Assembly (NCBI GenBank): GCA_044426345.1
Contig: JAWXUP010000104.1
Coordinates: forward strand, 1-6,750
Length of the DNA stretch: 6,750 nt
Reading direction: 5' to 3'
DNA from: CAYJLC01 sp044426345
GTDB taxonomy: Bacteria; Bacillota; Clostridia; Oscillospirales; Butyricicoccaceae
Shown: piece after piece, positions 1-5,112 of the stretch
Layout: each line of letters begins with the position of its first letter
How positions within the stretch are numbered: the first letter of the stretch is position 1
Position numbers and translations under genes: made by a program
The notes under the pieces: model-generated
What the model was told of the DNA's origin: nothing
The model's input: only the letters and a program-made list of their open reading frames with translations
Databases searched by the model: none

Positions 1-441
1 TCACCAGAAGAACGTCATAAACAGCGGTTGGAGCAGGAAAAGCCTGTTCTAGACGCGCTATTTGCATGGGCAGAAACCAGAGCCGCCGCGCCGAAGTCGG
101 CACTTGGCAAGGCGCTGATTTATTTAAAAGAGCAGCGGCTTTATCTGGAAAATTATTTAAAAGATGGTCGACTAGAGCTATCTAACAACCGTGCCGAACG
201 CAGTATTAAGCCATTTGTGATTGACCGTAAAAATTTTTTTTTTGCTAATACCCCAGAGGGGGCTCAAGGCAGTGCTGTGATGTTTAGTTTGATCGAAACA
301 GCTAAAGAAAACGGATTGGATCCGTACCGATATTTGGTGTATATCCTAAAAACCGCACCGAGTTTAGACCAGACAACAGAAAATTGGGTTGCACCATTAT
401 TGCCACAAAATGCCCCCGATGAGTGCAAGGTGCCAAAATGA
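1..441 (+). CDS. tnpC: IS66-family transposase (TnpC), C-terminal fragment
   Basis: This is the last ~146 codons of an IS66-type DDE transposase, which cuts and joins the ends of its own insertion sequence. The frame is open from base 1, so the start lies upstream; a TTG at 28 is internal, not a start. The recognisable block is ELSNNRAERSIKPFVIDRKNF (about 155-240): the Glu in NRAER is conserved and is probably the third carboxylate of the DDE triad. It is followed by FANTPEGAQGSA and an alpha-helical stretch (YRYLVYILKTAP). The tail ENWVAPLLPQNAP matches the IS66 C-terminal element, which usually reads LLPWN, so Q replaces the common W. A run of ten T (234-243) encodes FFF where relatives often have WLF. 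The reading frame is intact to TGA at 439-441. Family assignment is secure; activity cannot be judged from a fragment. Confidence 0.93.
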   Translation, partial: SPEERHKQRLEQEKPVLDALFAWAETRAAAPKSALGKALIYLKEQRLYLENYLKDGRLELSNNRAERSIKPFVIDRKNFFFANTPEGAQGSAVMFSLIETAKENGLDPYRYLVYILKTAPSLDQTTENWVAPLLPQNAPDECKVPK

Positions 442-443
442 AA

Positions 444-478
444 TTAACGGCGAGTGAGAAAATCTCACTCGCCGTTAA
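444..478. repeat. Perfect 16-bp palindrome just after the transposase stop
   Basis: The arms TTAACGGCGAGTGAGA (444-459) and its exact complement (463-478) are separated by AAA, starting two bases after the stop codon. The GC-rich stem would form a strong hairpin, but no T-run follows it on the + strand, so it is not a standard intrinsic terminator. It may stabilise the transposase mRNA 3' end, block readthrough, or be a subterminal site of the IS. Its function is not known from the sequence. Confidence 0.8.
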
Positions 479-500
479 CGTTGCTGGAGTTGACGGTTAT

Positions 501-568
501 AGTGGAAAAAGCGAAAAATAAAAAATTTGCATATTTTGACTAAAATTATGTATTGAAAATGAGTTTTT
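501..568 (+). repeat. Left arm of 68-bp inverted repeat flanking the SLH gene
   Basis: Ungapped, this segment matches the reverse complement of 2398-2465 at 61 of 68 positions, and at 38 of 40 over the outer 40 bases (501-540). It begins AGTGGAAAAAGCGAAAAATA and ends AAAATGAGTTTTT. It abuts the IS66 terminus. The right arm lies in the SLH gene's upstream region and contains a candidate promoter. Here the equivalent hexamers read TTTGCA and TGTATT, so the copy looks promoter-degraded and points into the 3' end of the SLH gene. Confidence 0.85.
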
Positions 569-573
569 CGTCA

Positions 574-606
574 AAAAGAGCCGATGCATCAAATGACACA
601 TCGGCT
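574..606 (-). terminator. Intrinsic terminator of the SLH-protein gene
   Basis: On the minus strand the stem AGCCGATG/CATCGGCT (arms 599-606 and 579-586 on the + strand, 12-nt loop) is followed by CTTTTT. It lies about 70 nt past the TAA of the surface-protein gene. On the + strand the same hairpin is followed by TTTT, so it may also stop transcription leaving the IS66 side. Confidence 0.8.
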
Positions 607-678
607 TTTGGTGTAAATTAACTGAAAAAAAGTATTTTATAGCAGTTACTTGTGATGCACAACTATTTGGTGCAGATT

Positions 679-2277
679 TTATTGATACATACAAAGCAGA
701 TAGGCAATAGCGCCGTCATTCAGCGTGGTGATATCAGCGCTGAAAGTTTCTGAGTTTACGTCCATCATAGAGTTTGCGATGCCCCATAAAACGGCATTGT
801 ATAGATAGCTGTCTTCGTCTACATCGGCGAATATATTCGTAATATCTATTTCGGGTTGACCAGCGTTGCGATATAGGAAGGTTAACAATTGACCTTTGGT
901 GCATAAAGAATCTGGGTCAAAGGTAGTGGCAGTAGTACCTGTAGTAATATTCTGCTCAGTTGCCCACAAAATAGCCTCATAATATTCATCATCTGGGTTT
1001 ATATCGGTGAATGGATTATCCATAGTGGCTTCAGGGCAACCTAGAGAATCCCACAACAAGGCAATGATTTGCGCTCTGGTAAAGGTGAAAGTCACATCTA
1101 TATTGTTCTCAGATGTATATGGGAAGAGCAAACCGTAGCGAATAGGTGCTGTTATGGCAGGTTGTCCCACCATATTGGCTGTAAAGCTAAGCAAAGTTTG
1201 TTCGCTTAGTTCATATGTGGTAAATTCATTAACACAATACATATAATCAGAAAGACCAGTGACAATCAGCTGTGGTGCACTATAAACACCCACACCATCA
1301 AAGCCAGAGATATCAACTGTGCCTGTTTCTGCGCAAACTTCTAACACATCAAAAAAATGCAACATATTATTTATTGCGAAGATACCATCAGGATTATCGG
1401 TAAAGTCTATCACGGTATATGTGGTTACGTCTTCGCTAAATTTTACAGTACCAAATGAAACGTCGCCGTTGTTTTCAATTATAGTTGTACCACCTGTGAT
1501 GGCAACAACTACGTCCTTGGTATAAACGCTAGCTAGCAAACCAGTACCGTCATATGTACCACCACTAATAGTCAGCGTACCGTCGCTGATGATGATGTCG
1601 CCAGAGGCAACTTCTATGCCCCAATCTGAGTATTGACTCATAACGATGTCTAATGTTCCACCATCCATTAAAAATCCAGGTAGTTCGTTGGTTTCATAGT
1701 TTGAATCGGTTTTGATAGCAATAGCAGAGCTATCTTCTAGTGTGATGGAAATATCCCCACTGTGGAGAGCAAATTGACCAACGTTGAACGCAATAGGGCC
1801 AGTAGAAATGACTTGTAAAGACCCATCGCCATCAATGGTTAATGCACAATAATCGAAGTCTTGATATTCAAGCAATTCTAAGTTGCTATCATAGGCATCT
1901 ACAGCATTGAAACAAGAATATTCTATACCTGTTGATTGTAGGAAATTATCGCCTACTAAAGTTAAATCCACATCGGTGGTAGCTTGTATACAGTAGTCTG
2001 AGATGAAGGTGGCGTTATCCAAAATTAACTTAGCAGGAATATCCTCGGTTGCAGGGATAAAATAGGCGAAACCGTCCCCAGCAGTGTAATATGTGGCATC
2101 TTCAACGCCTCGTAAATTCAGTCCATCTAGACGTCCGTTTTCATTATCGTCGGTAGTTTCCGTAGCCTGACCACCATAGACATAGGTTGTGTCGTTATAG
2201 TCTACTGTGTTTTCGTCTGCAAGAGCAACCGTTGTACACATCGTCACGACCAATAGGGATAATAGAATCTTTTTCAT
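679..2277 (-). CDS. Secreted SLH-domain surface protein with beta-rich N-terminal region
   Basis: This 532-residue protein begins with a clear signal peptide (MKKILLSLLVV..., likely cleavage after ALA at residue 20), so it is exported. Residues ~80-280 are rich in Asp, Gly, Thr and Ile with repeated short strands such as LTIDGDGSLQV, DGGTLDIVMS, ISDGTLTISGG and ITGGTTIIENNG, the pattern of a right-handed beta-solenoid or similar stacked-strand fold. The C terminus carries SLH repeats, which bind pyruvylated wall polysaccharide: a half repeat with FTRAQIIALLW (~397-410), one good repeat (NPFTDI... ITTGTTATTFDPDSLCTKGQ, ~421-465) and a degenerate one (FADVDEDSYLYNAVLWG..., ~482-529) lacking the usual TRAQ-like motif. 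The protein is very acidic. ATG at 2277 is chosen for GGAGGT at 2286-2291, 8 nt upstream. It is monocistronic with its own terminator. The ligand or role of the N-terminal region is unknown; a carbohydrate-binding or adhesin function is only a guess. Confidence 0.88.
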   Translation of the reverse strand: MKKILLSLLVVTMCTTVALADENTVDYNDTTYVYGGQATETTDDNENGRLDGLNLRGVEDATYYTAGDGFAYFIPATEDIPAKLILDNATFISDYCIQATTDVDLTLVGDNFLQSTGIEYSCFNAVDAYDSNLELLEYQDFDYCALTIDGDGSLQVISTGPIAFNVGQFALHSGDISITLEDSSAIAIKTDSNYETNELPGFLMDGGTLDIVMSQYSDWGIEVASGDIIISDGTLTISGGTYDGTGLLASVYTKDVVVAITGGTTIIENNGDVSFGTVKFSEDVTTYTVIDFTDNPDGIFAINNMLHFFDVLEVCAETGTVDISGFDGVGVYSAPQLIVTGLSDYMYCVNEFTTYELSEQTLLSFTANMVGQPAITAPIRYGLLFPYTSENNIDVTFTFTRAQIIALLWDSLGCPEATMDNPFTDINPDDEYYEAILWATEQNITTGTTATTFDPDSLCTKGQLLTFLYRNAGQPEIDITNIFADVDEDSYLYNAVLWGIANSMMDVNSETFSADITTLNDGAIAYLLCMYQ

Positions 2278-2285
2278 GATATGTT

Positions 2286-2291
2286 ACCTCC
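2286..2291 (-). promoter_or_regulatory. Ribosome binding site of the SLH gene
   Basis: GGAGGT on the minus strand lies 8 nt before the ATG at 2277 and fixes that start. Confidence 0.85.
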
Positions 2292-2367
2292 ATTTTTAAA
2301 TTTTTATTTATTTCCAACAAAGACGTAAGTGCGTGTGATTACGTTTTGATGTAAATTACGATGGAAA

Positions 2368-2392
2368 AAATATGCTATAATTATTATAGTAT
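2368..2392 (+). repeat. Left copy of a perfect 25-bp inverted repeat
   Basis: AAATATGCTATAAT followed by TATTATAGTAT is matched exactly, in inverse orientation, at 2716-2740. Its core is the 15-bp palindrome CTATAATTATTATAG. On the + strand TATGCTATAAT is a near-ideal extended -10 element; on the minus strand there is also a TATAAT. The unit could be a bidirectional promoter core, a protein-binding dyad or the terminal repeat of a small element. Confidence 0.8.
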
Positions 2393-2397
2393 CAGTT

Positions 2398-2465
2398 AAA
2401 AACTCATTTTTAAAATAGAATTTTCGTCAAAGTATGCCAATTTTTTATTTTTCGCTTTTTCCACT
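2398..2465 (-). repeat. Right arm of 68-bp inverted repeat flanking the SLH gene
   Basis: This is the partner of 501-568, in inverted orientation, with 7 mismatches and no gaps. It spans the likely promoter region of the SLH gene. The similarity stops sharply at 2465 (...CGCTTTTTCCACT), matching the IS66 junction on the other side. Confidence 0.85.
2412..2440 (-). promoter_or_regulatory. Candidate promoter of the SLH gene
   Basis: On the minus strand TTGGCA (2440-2435) and TATTTT (2417-2412) are separated by 17 nt, a plausible sigma-A promoter about 135 nt upstream of the start codon. It lies inside the right 68-bp arm. A second possible -10, TATAAT, occurs at 2388-2383 on the same strand within a palindrome but lacks a good -35. 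The long AT-rich leader between it and the gene is unexplained. Confidence 0.45.
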
Positions 2466-2512
2466 TACCACTAGTGCTACCTTTTTTCTCGGCAGTCGCT
2501 CGCCGCGTGGCT

Positions 2513-2621
2513 GATACTTTTGTGCGTACAAAAGTATCCAAAAGACGAAATCTTTTTATAAAAGATTTATCAAAACTAGTCTAGTTTTACCGCTGCGTAA
2601 ATAATTTTTCTCTGAAAAATT
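2513..2621. repeat. Array of four tandem short-loop hairpins
   Basis: Four perfect inverted repeats follow one another: GATACTTTTGT/ACAAAAGTATC with loop GCGT (2513-2538), AAATCTTTT/AAAAGATTT with loop TAT (2548-2568), AAAACTAG/CTAGTTTT with a single T (2572-2588), and AATTTTTC/GAAAAATT with loop TCT (2603-2621). A weaker GC-rich pair, CGGC/GCCG, precedes them at 2490-2505. None is a standard terminator. Intergenic strings with a CAAAAGTATCCAAAAG-like core are, from memory, seen in other clostridial genomes, but no function can be assigned. Confidence 0.75.
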
Positions 2622-2715
2622 TTTACTTTGCTAGCTTGTGCTTTAAGATTTTAAGATTAAGGTAAATTTTGCTTTTGTGCTATATTTTTTCATTTGCCAC
2701 TTTCTGGATAATCTA

Positions 2716-2740
2716 ATACTATAATTATTATAGCATATTT
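2716..2740 (-). repeat. Right copy of the 25-bp inverted repeat
   Basis: ATACTATAATTA then TTATAGCATATTT is the exact reverse complement of 2368-2392. The two copies enclose 323 bp that contain the right 68-bp arm and the tandem hairpins, giving a 373-bp unit with terminal inverted repeats. No clear target duplication is visible next to the ends. Confidence 0.8.
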
Positions 2741-2821
2741 GGTGAGGAATAGTATACTCAAATCTGAAAATTTGTTTAATATTTCTAATTTAGTTGTATT
2801 TTTTAGTACTAGAGCAGAGCT

Positions 2822-2864
2822 ATGTATCTGTGAAAACCAAGGTTCTTGGTCGAACACGATACAT
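2822..2864. repeat. Interrupted stem-loop of unknown role
   Basis: ATGTATC (2822-2828) pairs with GATACAT (2858-2864), GTG with CAC after one bulged base, then across an internal loop CCAAG (2837-2841) pairs with CTTGG (2845-2849) around GTT: 15 base pairs in all. There is no T-run, so it is not an intrinsic terminator. It could belong to a small RNA or be remnant DNA of a mobile element. Confidence 0.5.
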
Positions 2865-2916
2865 CACCACAATATGTAAAACAGTCGGTTTTATGGGATT
2901 AACAAAAAAGGAATAC

Positions 2917-2963
2917 AAAAAAACAGGGATATCCTCACCGTTTATTGTGTGTGGAATCCCTGT
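2917..2963 (-). terminator. Intrinsic terminator of the kinase-receiver operon
   Basis: On the minus strand ACAGGGAT (2963-2956) pairs with ATCCCTGT (2930-2923), with further pairing of GGA/TCC and CAC/GTG inside, followed directly by seven T. It begins 8 nt beyond the receiver gene's TAA, closing the operon. Confidence 0.92.
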
Positions 2964-2970
2964 ATGTAAT

Positions 2971-3351
2971 TTAACCGCAACGTGCAACCTTATCTAACAC
3001 GTCAAACACTTCTTCGTCTAGATATGGTTTGAATAGATAGGGAACATCTAGTTCTCTATTTTTTGGATTTAGATAATTCAAGTTACCTGTAACGAAAGCT
3101 ATATGCAGAGAGGGGAATATCTCTCTAAGTTTTTTTGCAAGCTCAAATCCATTCATCTTTGGCATATCAACATCTAATAGTGCTATGTCGATTGGATTGT
3201 TTTTAACAAATTCTAGAGCATCGAATGCATTGAGGAAAAATTCTGCTGATTTTACTTTGCCATATGCATTGACTGTATATTCACAATTTGTGATTGCATT
3301 AGGTTCATCATCAACGTAGATTAAGCGAATTTCTTTCTGTTGTTGTGTCAT
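2971..3351 (-). CDS. Stand-alone response-regulator receiver protein
   Basis: The 126-residue product is a complete CheY-like receiver domain and nothing else. Visible signature residues are the acidic pair D14/D15 (YVDDEP), the phosphoacceptor D60 in LLDVDMPKMNG, T88 in FVTG and K108 in LFKPY, all in the expected order and spacing. Phosphorylation at D60 by the kinase encoded immediately upstream is the obvious inference. There is no DNA-binding or enzymatic output domain, and the gene ends 8 nt before a strong terminator, so it does not look like a truncated longer regulator. It may therefore act by protein-protein contact, as a phosphorelay intermediate (Spo0F-like logic) or as a phosphate sink. 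Start ATG at 3351 has GGAGGT at 3359-3364, 7 nt upstream, lying between the two genes. Domain call is firm; the target is unknown. Confidence 0.93.
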   Translation of the reverse strand: MTQQQKEIRLIYVDDEPNAITNCEYTVNAYGKVKSAEFFLNAFDALEFVKNNPIDIALLDVDMPKMNGFELAKKLREIFPSLHIAFVTGNLNYLNPKNRELDVPYLFKPYLDEEVFDVLDKVARCG

Positions 3352-3365
3352 AGCATATACCTCCT

Positions 3366-4709
3366 TTAAGATGCGATAGGAACTTCGATTAATACGACAG
3401 TACCTTCACCTTGTTTGCTTTCAAAACTGACAGTACCATTTGCCATCAGAGCTACGCGTTTAGTTAAGTTTCTAATACCTATAGAACTTGTTGTTTCTAA
3501 AATTGCTGGATCGAAACCTACTCCATTATCAAAGATACGTACTTGAGCCATATTGCCAACTTTTTGTGTAGAAATACGCATTTTTCCGTGAGAACCTGTT
3601 TTGCGTAGTCCGTGTAAAACGGCATTTTCTACAAGTGGTTGTAAACATAGTGGTGGTAATATAAAGTCGGTGTATTCCAAATCAAAATCATAGGTGAAAC
3701 TATCTGGAAAACGCATTTTTTCAATAGCGAGAGAGCTTTTTACTAATGATAACTCTTGCTCGAATGGTATATTTTGACCTTCGTTGATTAGGTACATATA
3801 CGAACGCATAAAAGAGGCAAAAGTGACAATTGCTTTGTCTGCTTTAGAGGCGTCTTGTTTGCAAAGAGCACTGATTGTATTGAGGGTATTGAAGAAGAAA
3901 TGAGCCTTGATTTGATAGACTAGCTTAGTATTTTCATCTCCAGCGTCATCTGATTCATTTTGAGATGATATCATTGGAATATTCTCTTCAACATGGACAA
4001 AGTCACCCATAACTTCTTTAGGTGCGCCATTTTCATCGCGTTTTACAACATAGTTTACTACGTATTTGAGGATATTACCAGCAGGAGTATGGCATCGGAA
4101 TGAATCTTCGGGTGGTTCACCTTTGTACATTCTATCAATCATACGGCGATATGAAGGCAAATCTTCTTCTAAAATATTCCCACCATCTAGTACGGGTTGA
4201 GGGAAGTTTTCCATAACAGGTGGCAACTTAAACTCCTCACGAATTGGTCCAAAAAATTCCATACGTTTTTTGGCTACATCTAGAAAGAAAGGATATGAGA
4301 AAGAGGCCTCTGCCATAGCATCATATCTTTGTGTACGATGTGACATTTCCTCGATTACGCGTGAACTGCGAGTGAAAATTATAAAGACAGACTTTTTGGT
4401 TTCGTCGGTATAAGATATACGTATGTCGAAAAATGAATCTACATTTTGACGTGTTTTCATCTTAATATGCTCAGATGTTAGCATACCATCACGGTTTAGC
4501 TTTATCTGTGCAGATGCACGCAGTTCGTGAGCAGGAAGTGGGTGCATAAGCTGATTATAGCAAATCATTCCTGTGTCACCTACATTGATATTTAAAGTTT
4601 TTTTGCAACTAGCATTAACATAAATAACCTTTTCGCTAATTGCATCTAGAATAACAGTTGCATCGGGAACTAATTCAATAAAATTAGAAAACATTGTTAA
4701 CTTTTCCAT
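3366..4709 (-). CDS. Soluble PAS-containing LytS-type sensor histidine kinase
   Basis: The 447-residue protein autophosphorylates a His and passes the phosphate to a receiver. Residues ~5-115 look like a PAS domain (FIELVPDATVILDA..VIYVNASCKK... FFDIRISY). Residues ~130-240 resemble a second PAS-like module. The His_kinase (LytS/YesM-type) domain has QIKAHFFFNTLNTIS, phosphoacceptor H270, with Ala where relatives often have Pro before the His. The ATPase domain follows: LQPLVENAVLHG (N362 in the N box), FDNGVGF (394-399), GIRNLTKRVALM and GEGT (434-437). No signal peptide or membrane helix is seen, unlike most members, so it should sense a cytoplasmic cue. ATG at 4709 has AGGAG (4717-4721) 7 nt upstream. 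The stop is 14 nt before the receiver gene, so the two are co-transcribed. Function as a kinase is well supported; the signal is unknown. Confidence 0.92.
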   Translation of the reverse strand: MEKLTMFSNFIELVPDATVILDAISEKVIYVNASCKKTLNINVGDTGMICYNQLMHPLPAHELRASAQIKLNRDGMLTSEHIKMKTRQNVDSFFDIRISYTDETKKSVFIIFTRSSRVIEEMSHRTQRYDAMAEASFSYPFFLDVAKKRMEFFGPIREEFKLPPVMENFPQPVLDGGNILEEDLPSYRRMIDRMYKGEPPEDSFRCHTPAGNILKYVVNYVVKRDENGAPKEVMGDFVHVEENIPMISSQNESDDAGDENTKLVYQIKAHFFFNTLNTISALCKQDASKADKAIVTFASFMRSYMYLINEGQNIPFEQELSLVKSSLAIEKMRFPDSFTYDFDLEYTDFILPPLCLQPLVENAVLHGLRKTGSHGKMRISTQKVGNMAQVRIFDNGVGFDPAILETTSSIGIRNLTKRVALMANGTVSFESKQGEGTVVLIEVPIAS

Positions 4710-4761
4710 ATAAACACTCCTAAATCTTAGATTATTAAGTATTTGGTGGTGGATTAATAAA

Positions 4762-4787
4762 GGTCAGACTTAGACTTTTTACTGACC
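4762..4787 (-). promoter_or_regulatory. Possible hairpin in the kinase leader
   Basis: GGTCAG (4762-4767) and CTGACC (4782-4787) form a 6-bp stem with a 14-nt loop inside the operon leader. On the minus strand it is followed by TTTATT, a poor T-run, so it could be a weak attenuator or an operator. It may also be chance. Confidence 0.25.
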
Positions 4788-4827
4788 ATTTACTTGAATG
4801 TGATAATACTACCCTCTTAATGAATAT

Positions 4828-4856
4828 AGTATAACATTGAATGTCAAATAATGCAA
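4828..4856 (-). promoter_or_regulatory. Promoter of the kinase-receiver operon
   Basis: On the minus strand TTGCAT (4856-4851) and TATACT (4833-4828) are separated by 17 nt, and the -10 is preceded by TGT, giving an extended TGnTATACT. This is the best sigma-A promoter in the window and leaves a leader of about 110 nt before the kinase ATG. Confidence 0.72.
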
Positions 4857-5060
4857 TAAAAAACAGTGAATTATTTTATTTTTATTAGTTAAAAATTGAG
4901 TTGAGGGCAAATGTTGATTATTGTTAGGAGTAATAAGGGTTTTTCGTATGTTTGAGGCAAATTTTTTATAGCAAATATATTGTATGTGAACATACAGCGA
5001 AGATGTATATGGCATAGTACATATTATGTCTAGTTATGTTTGAAGTGGGGCATTTAAAAC

Positions 5061-5091
5061 AATGAAACCACCTGTTACAGGTGGTTTCATT
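5061..5091 (-). terminator. Intrinsic terminator of the chitinase gene
   Basis: A perfect 14-bp stem, AATGAAACCACCTG (5061-5074) and its complement (5078-5091), with loop TTA, lies 21 nt past the chitinase stop. On the minus strand it is followed by GTTTTAAATG. On the + strand no T-run follows the stem. Confidence 0.85.
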
Positions 5092-5112
5092 AGAAGGGTT
5101 ATAGAATTGTCG

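Larger units (their letters stand above)
1..500 (+). mobile_element. Right end of an IS66-family insertion sequence
   Basis: The IS is represented only by its transposase 3' end and terminal region; its left end, and the accessory genes tnpA and tnpB usual for this family, would lie outside the window. The likely right terminus is GAGTTGACGGTTAT (487-500), whose reverse complement ATAACCGTCAAC resembles, from memory, the terminal repeats of Firmicutes IS66/ISBst12-type elements. The boundary at 500/501 is supported independently: similarity between the two long inverted arms of the neighbouring unit begins exactly at 501. IS66 elements usually make 8-bp target duplications, so AGTGGAAA (501-508) would be the predicted duplicate. 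The exact end is inferred. Confidence 0.7.
2278..2970. other. 693-bp structured intergenic region, no convincing gene
   Basis: This gap separates the SLH gene from the two-component operon; both are read leftwards. It contains the SLH leader and promoter region, the 68-bp arm, both 25-bp inverted repeats, a GC-rich patch (about 2489-2515), four tandem hairpins (2513-2621), a larger stem-loop (2822-2864) and the operon terminator. Short + strand frames at 2742 (GTG, ~44 codons) and 2794 (TTG, 67 codons) have no recognisable product. The second runs across the terminator and into the receiver gene's 3' end. Confidence 0.75.
4710..5112. other. Intergenic region between chitinase and kinase genes
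   Basis: About 400 bp without a credible gene. The right end holds the chitinase terminator and the left part holds the kinase promoter and leader. The stretch in between (4857-5060) is AT-rich, with one near-palindrome TGTATGTGAACATACA (4981-4996) that could bind a dimeric regulator, and no other structure I can support. Confidence 0.7.

Noticed and set aside
1319..1525. Plus-strand frame inside the SLH gene
   Set aside because: Antisense shadow of a well-supported gene, with no start signals of its own.
2513..2621. CRISPR array or tRNA cluster as explanation of the repeated hairpins
   Set aside because: There is no repeated direct unit or spacer regularity, and no cloverleaf or conserved tRNA bases; each stem has its own sequence.
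2441..2709. Possible third copy of the arm sequence near 2682-2709 (T-rich run ending CCACTT)
   Set aside because: The similarity is only a T-rich tract plus six bases and is not distinguishable from chance.
2742..2876. Short + strand frame from GTG, about 44 codons, after an outward TATAAT
   Set aside because: No proper ribosome binding site and no recognisable product. The frame is also open upstream, so the GTG is arbitrary; kept only as part of the intergenic description.
2794..2997. 67-codon + strand frame beginning TTG
   Set aside because: No ribosome binding site, no recognisable domain. It crosses the operon terminator and ends antisense inside the receiver gene.
4809..5015. Minus-strand 68-codon frame upstream of the kinase
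   Set aside because: AT-rich low-complexity translation overlapping the kinase promoter, with no ribosome binding site and no domain.
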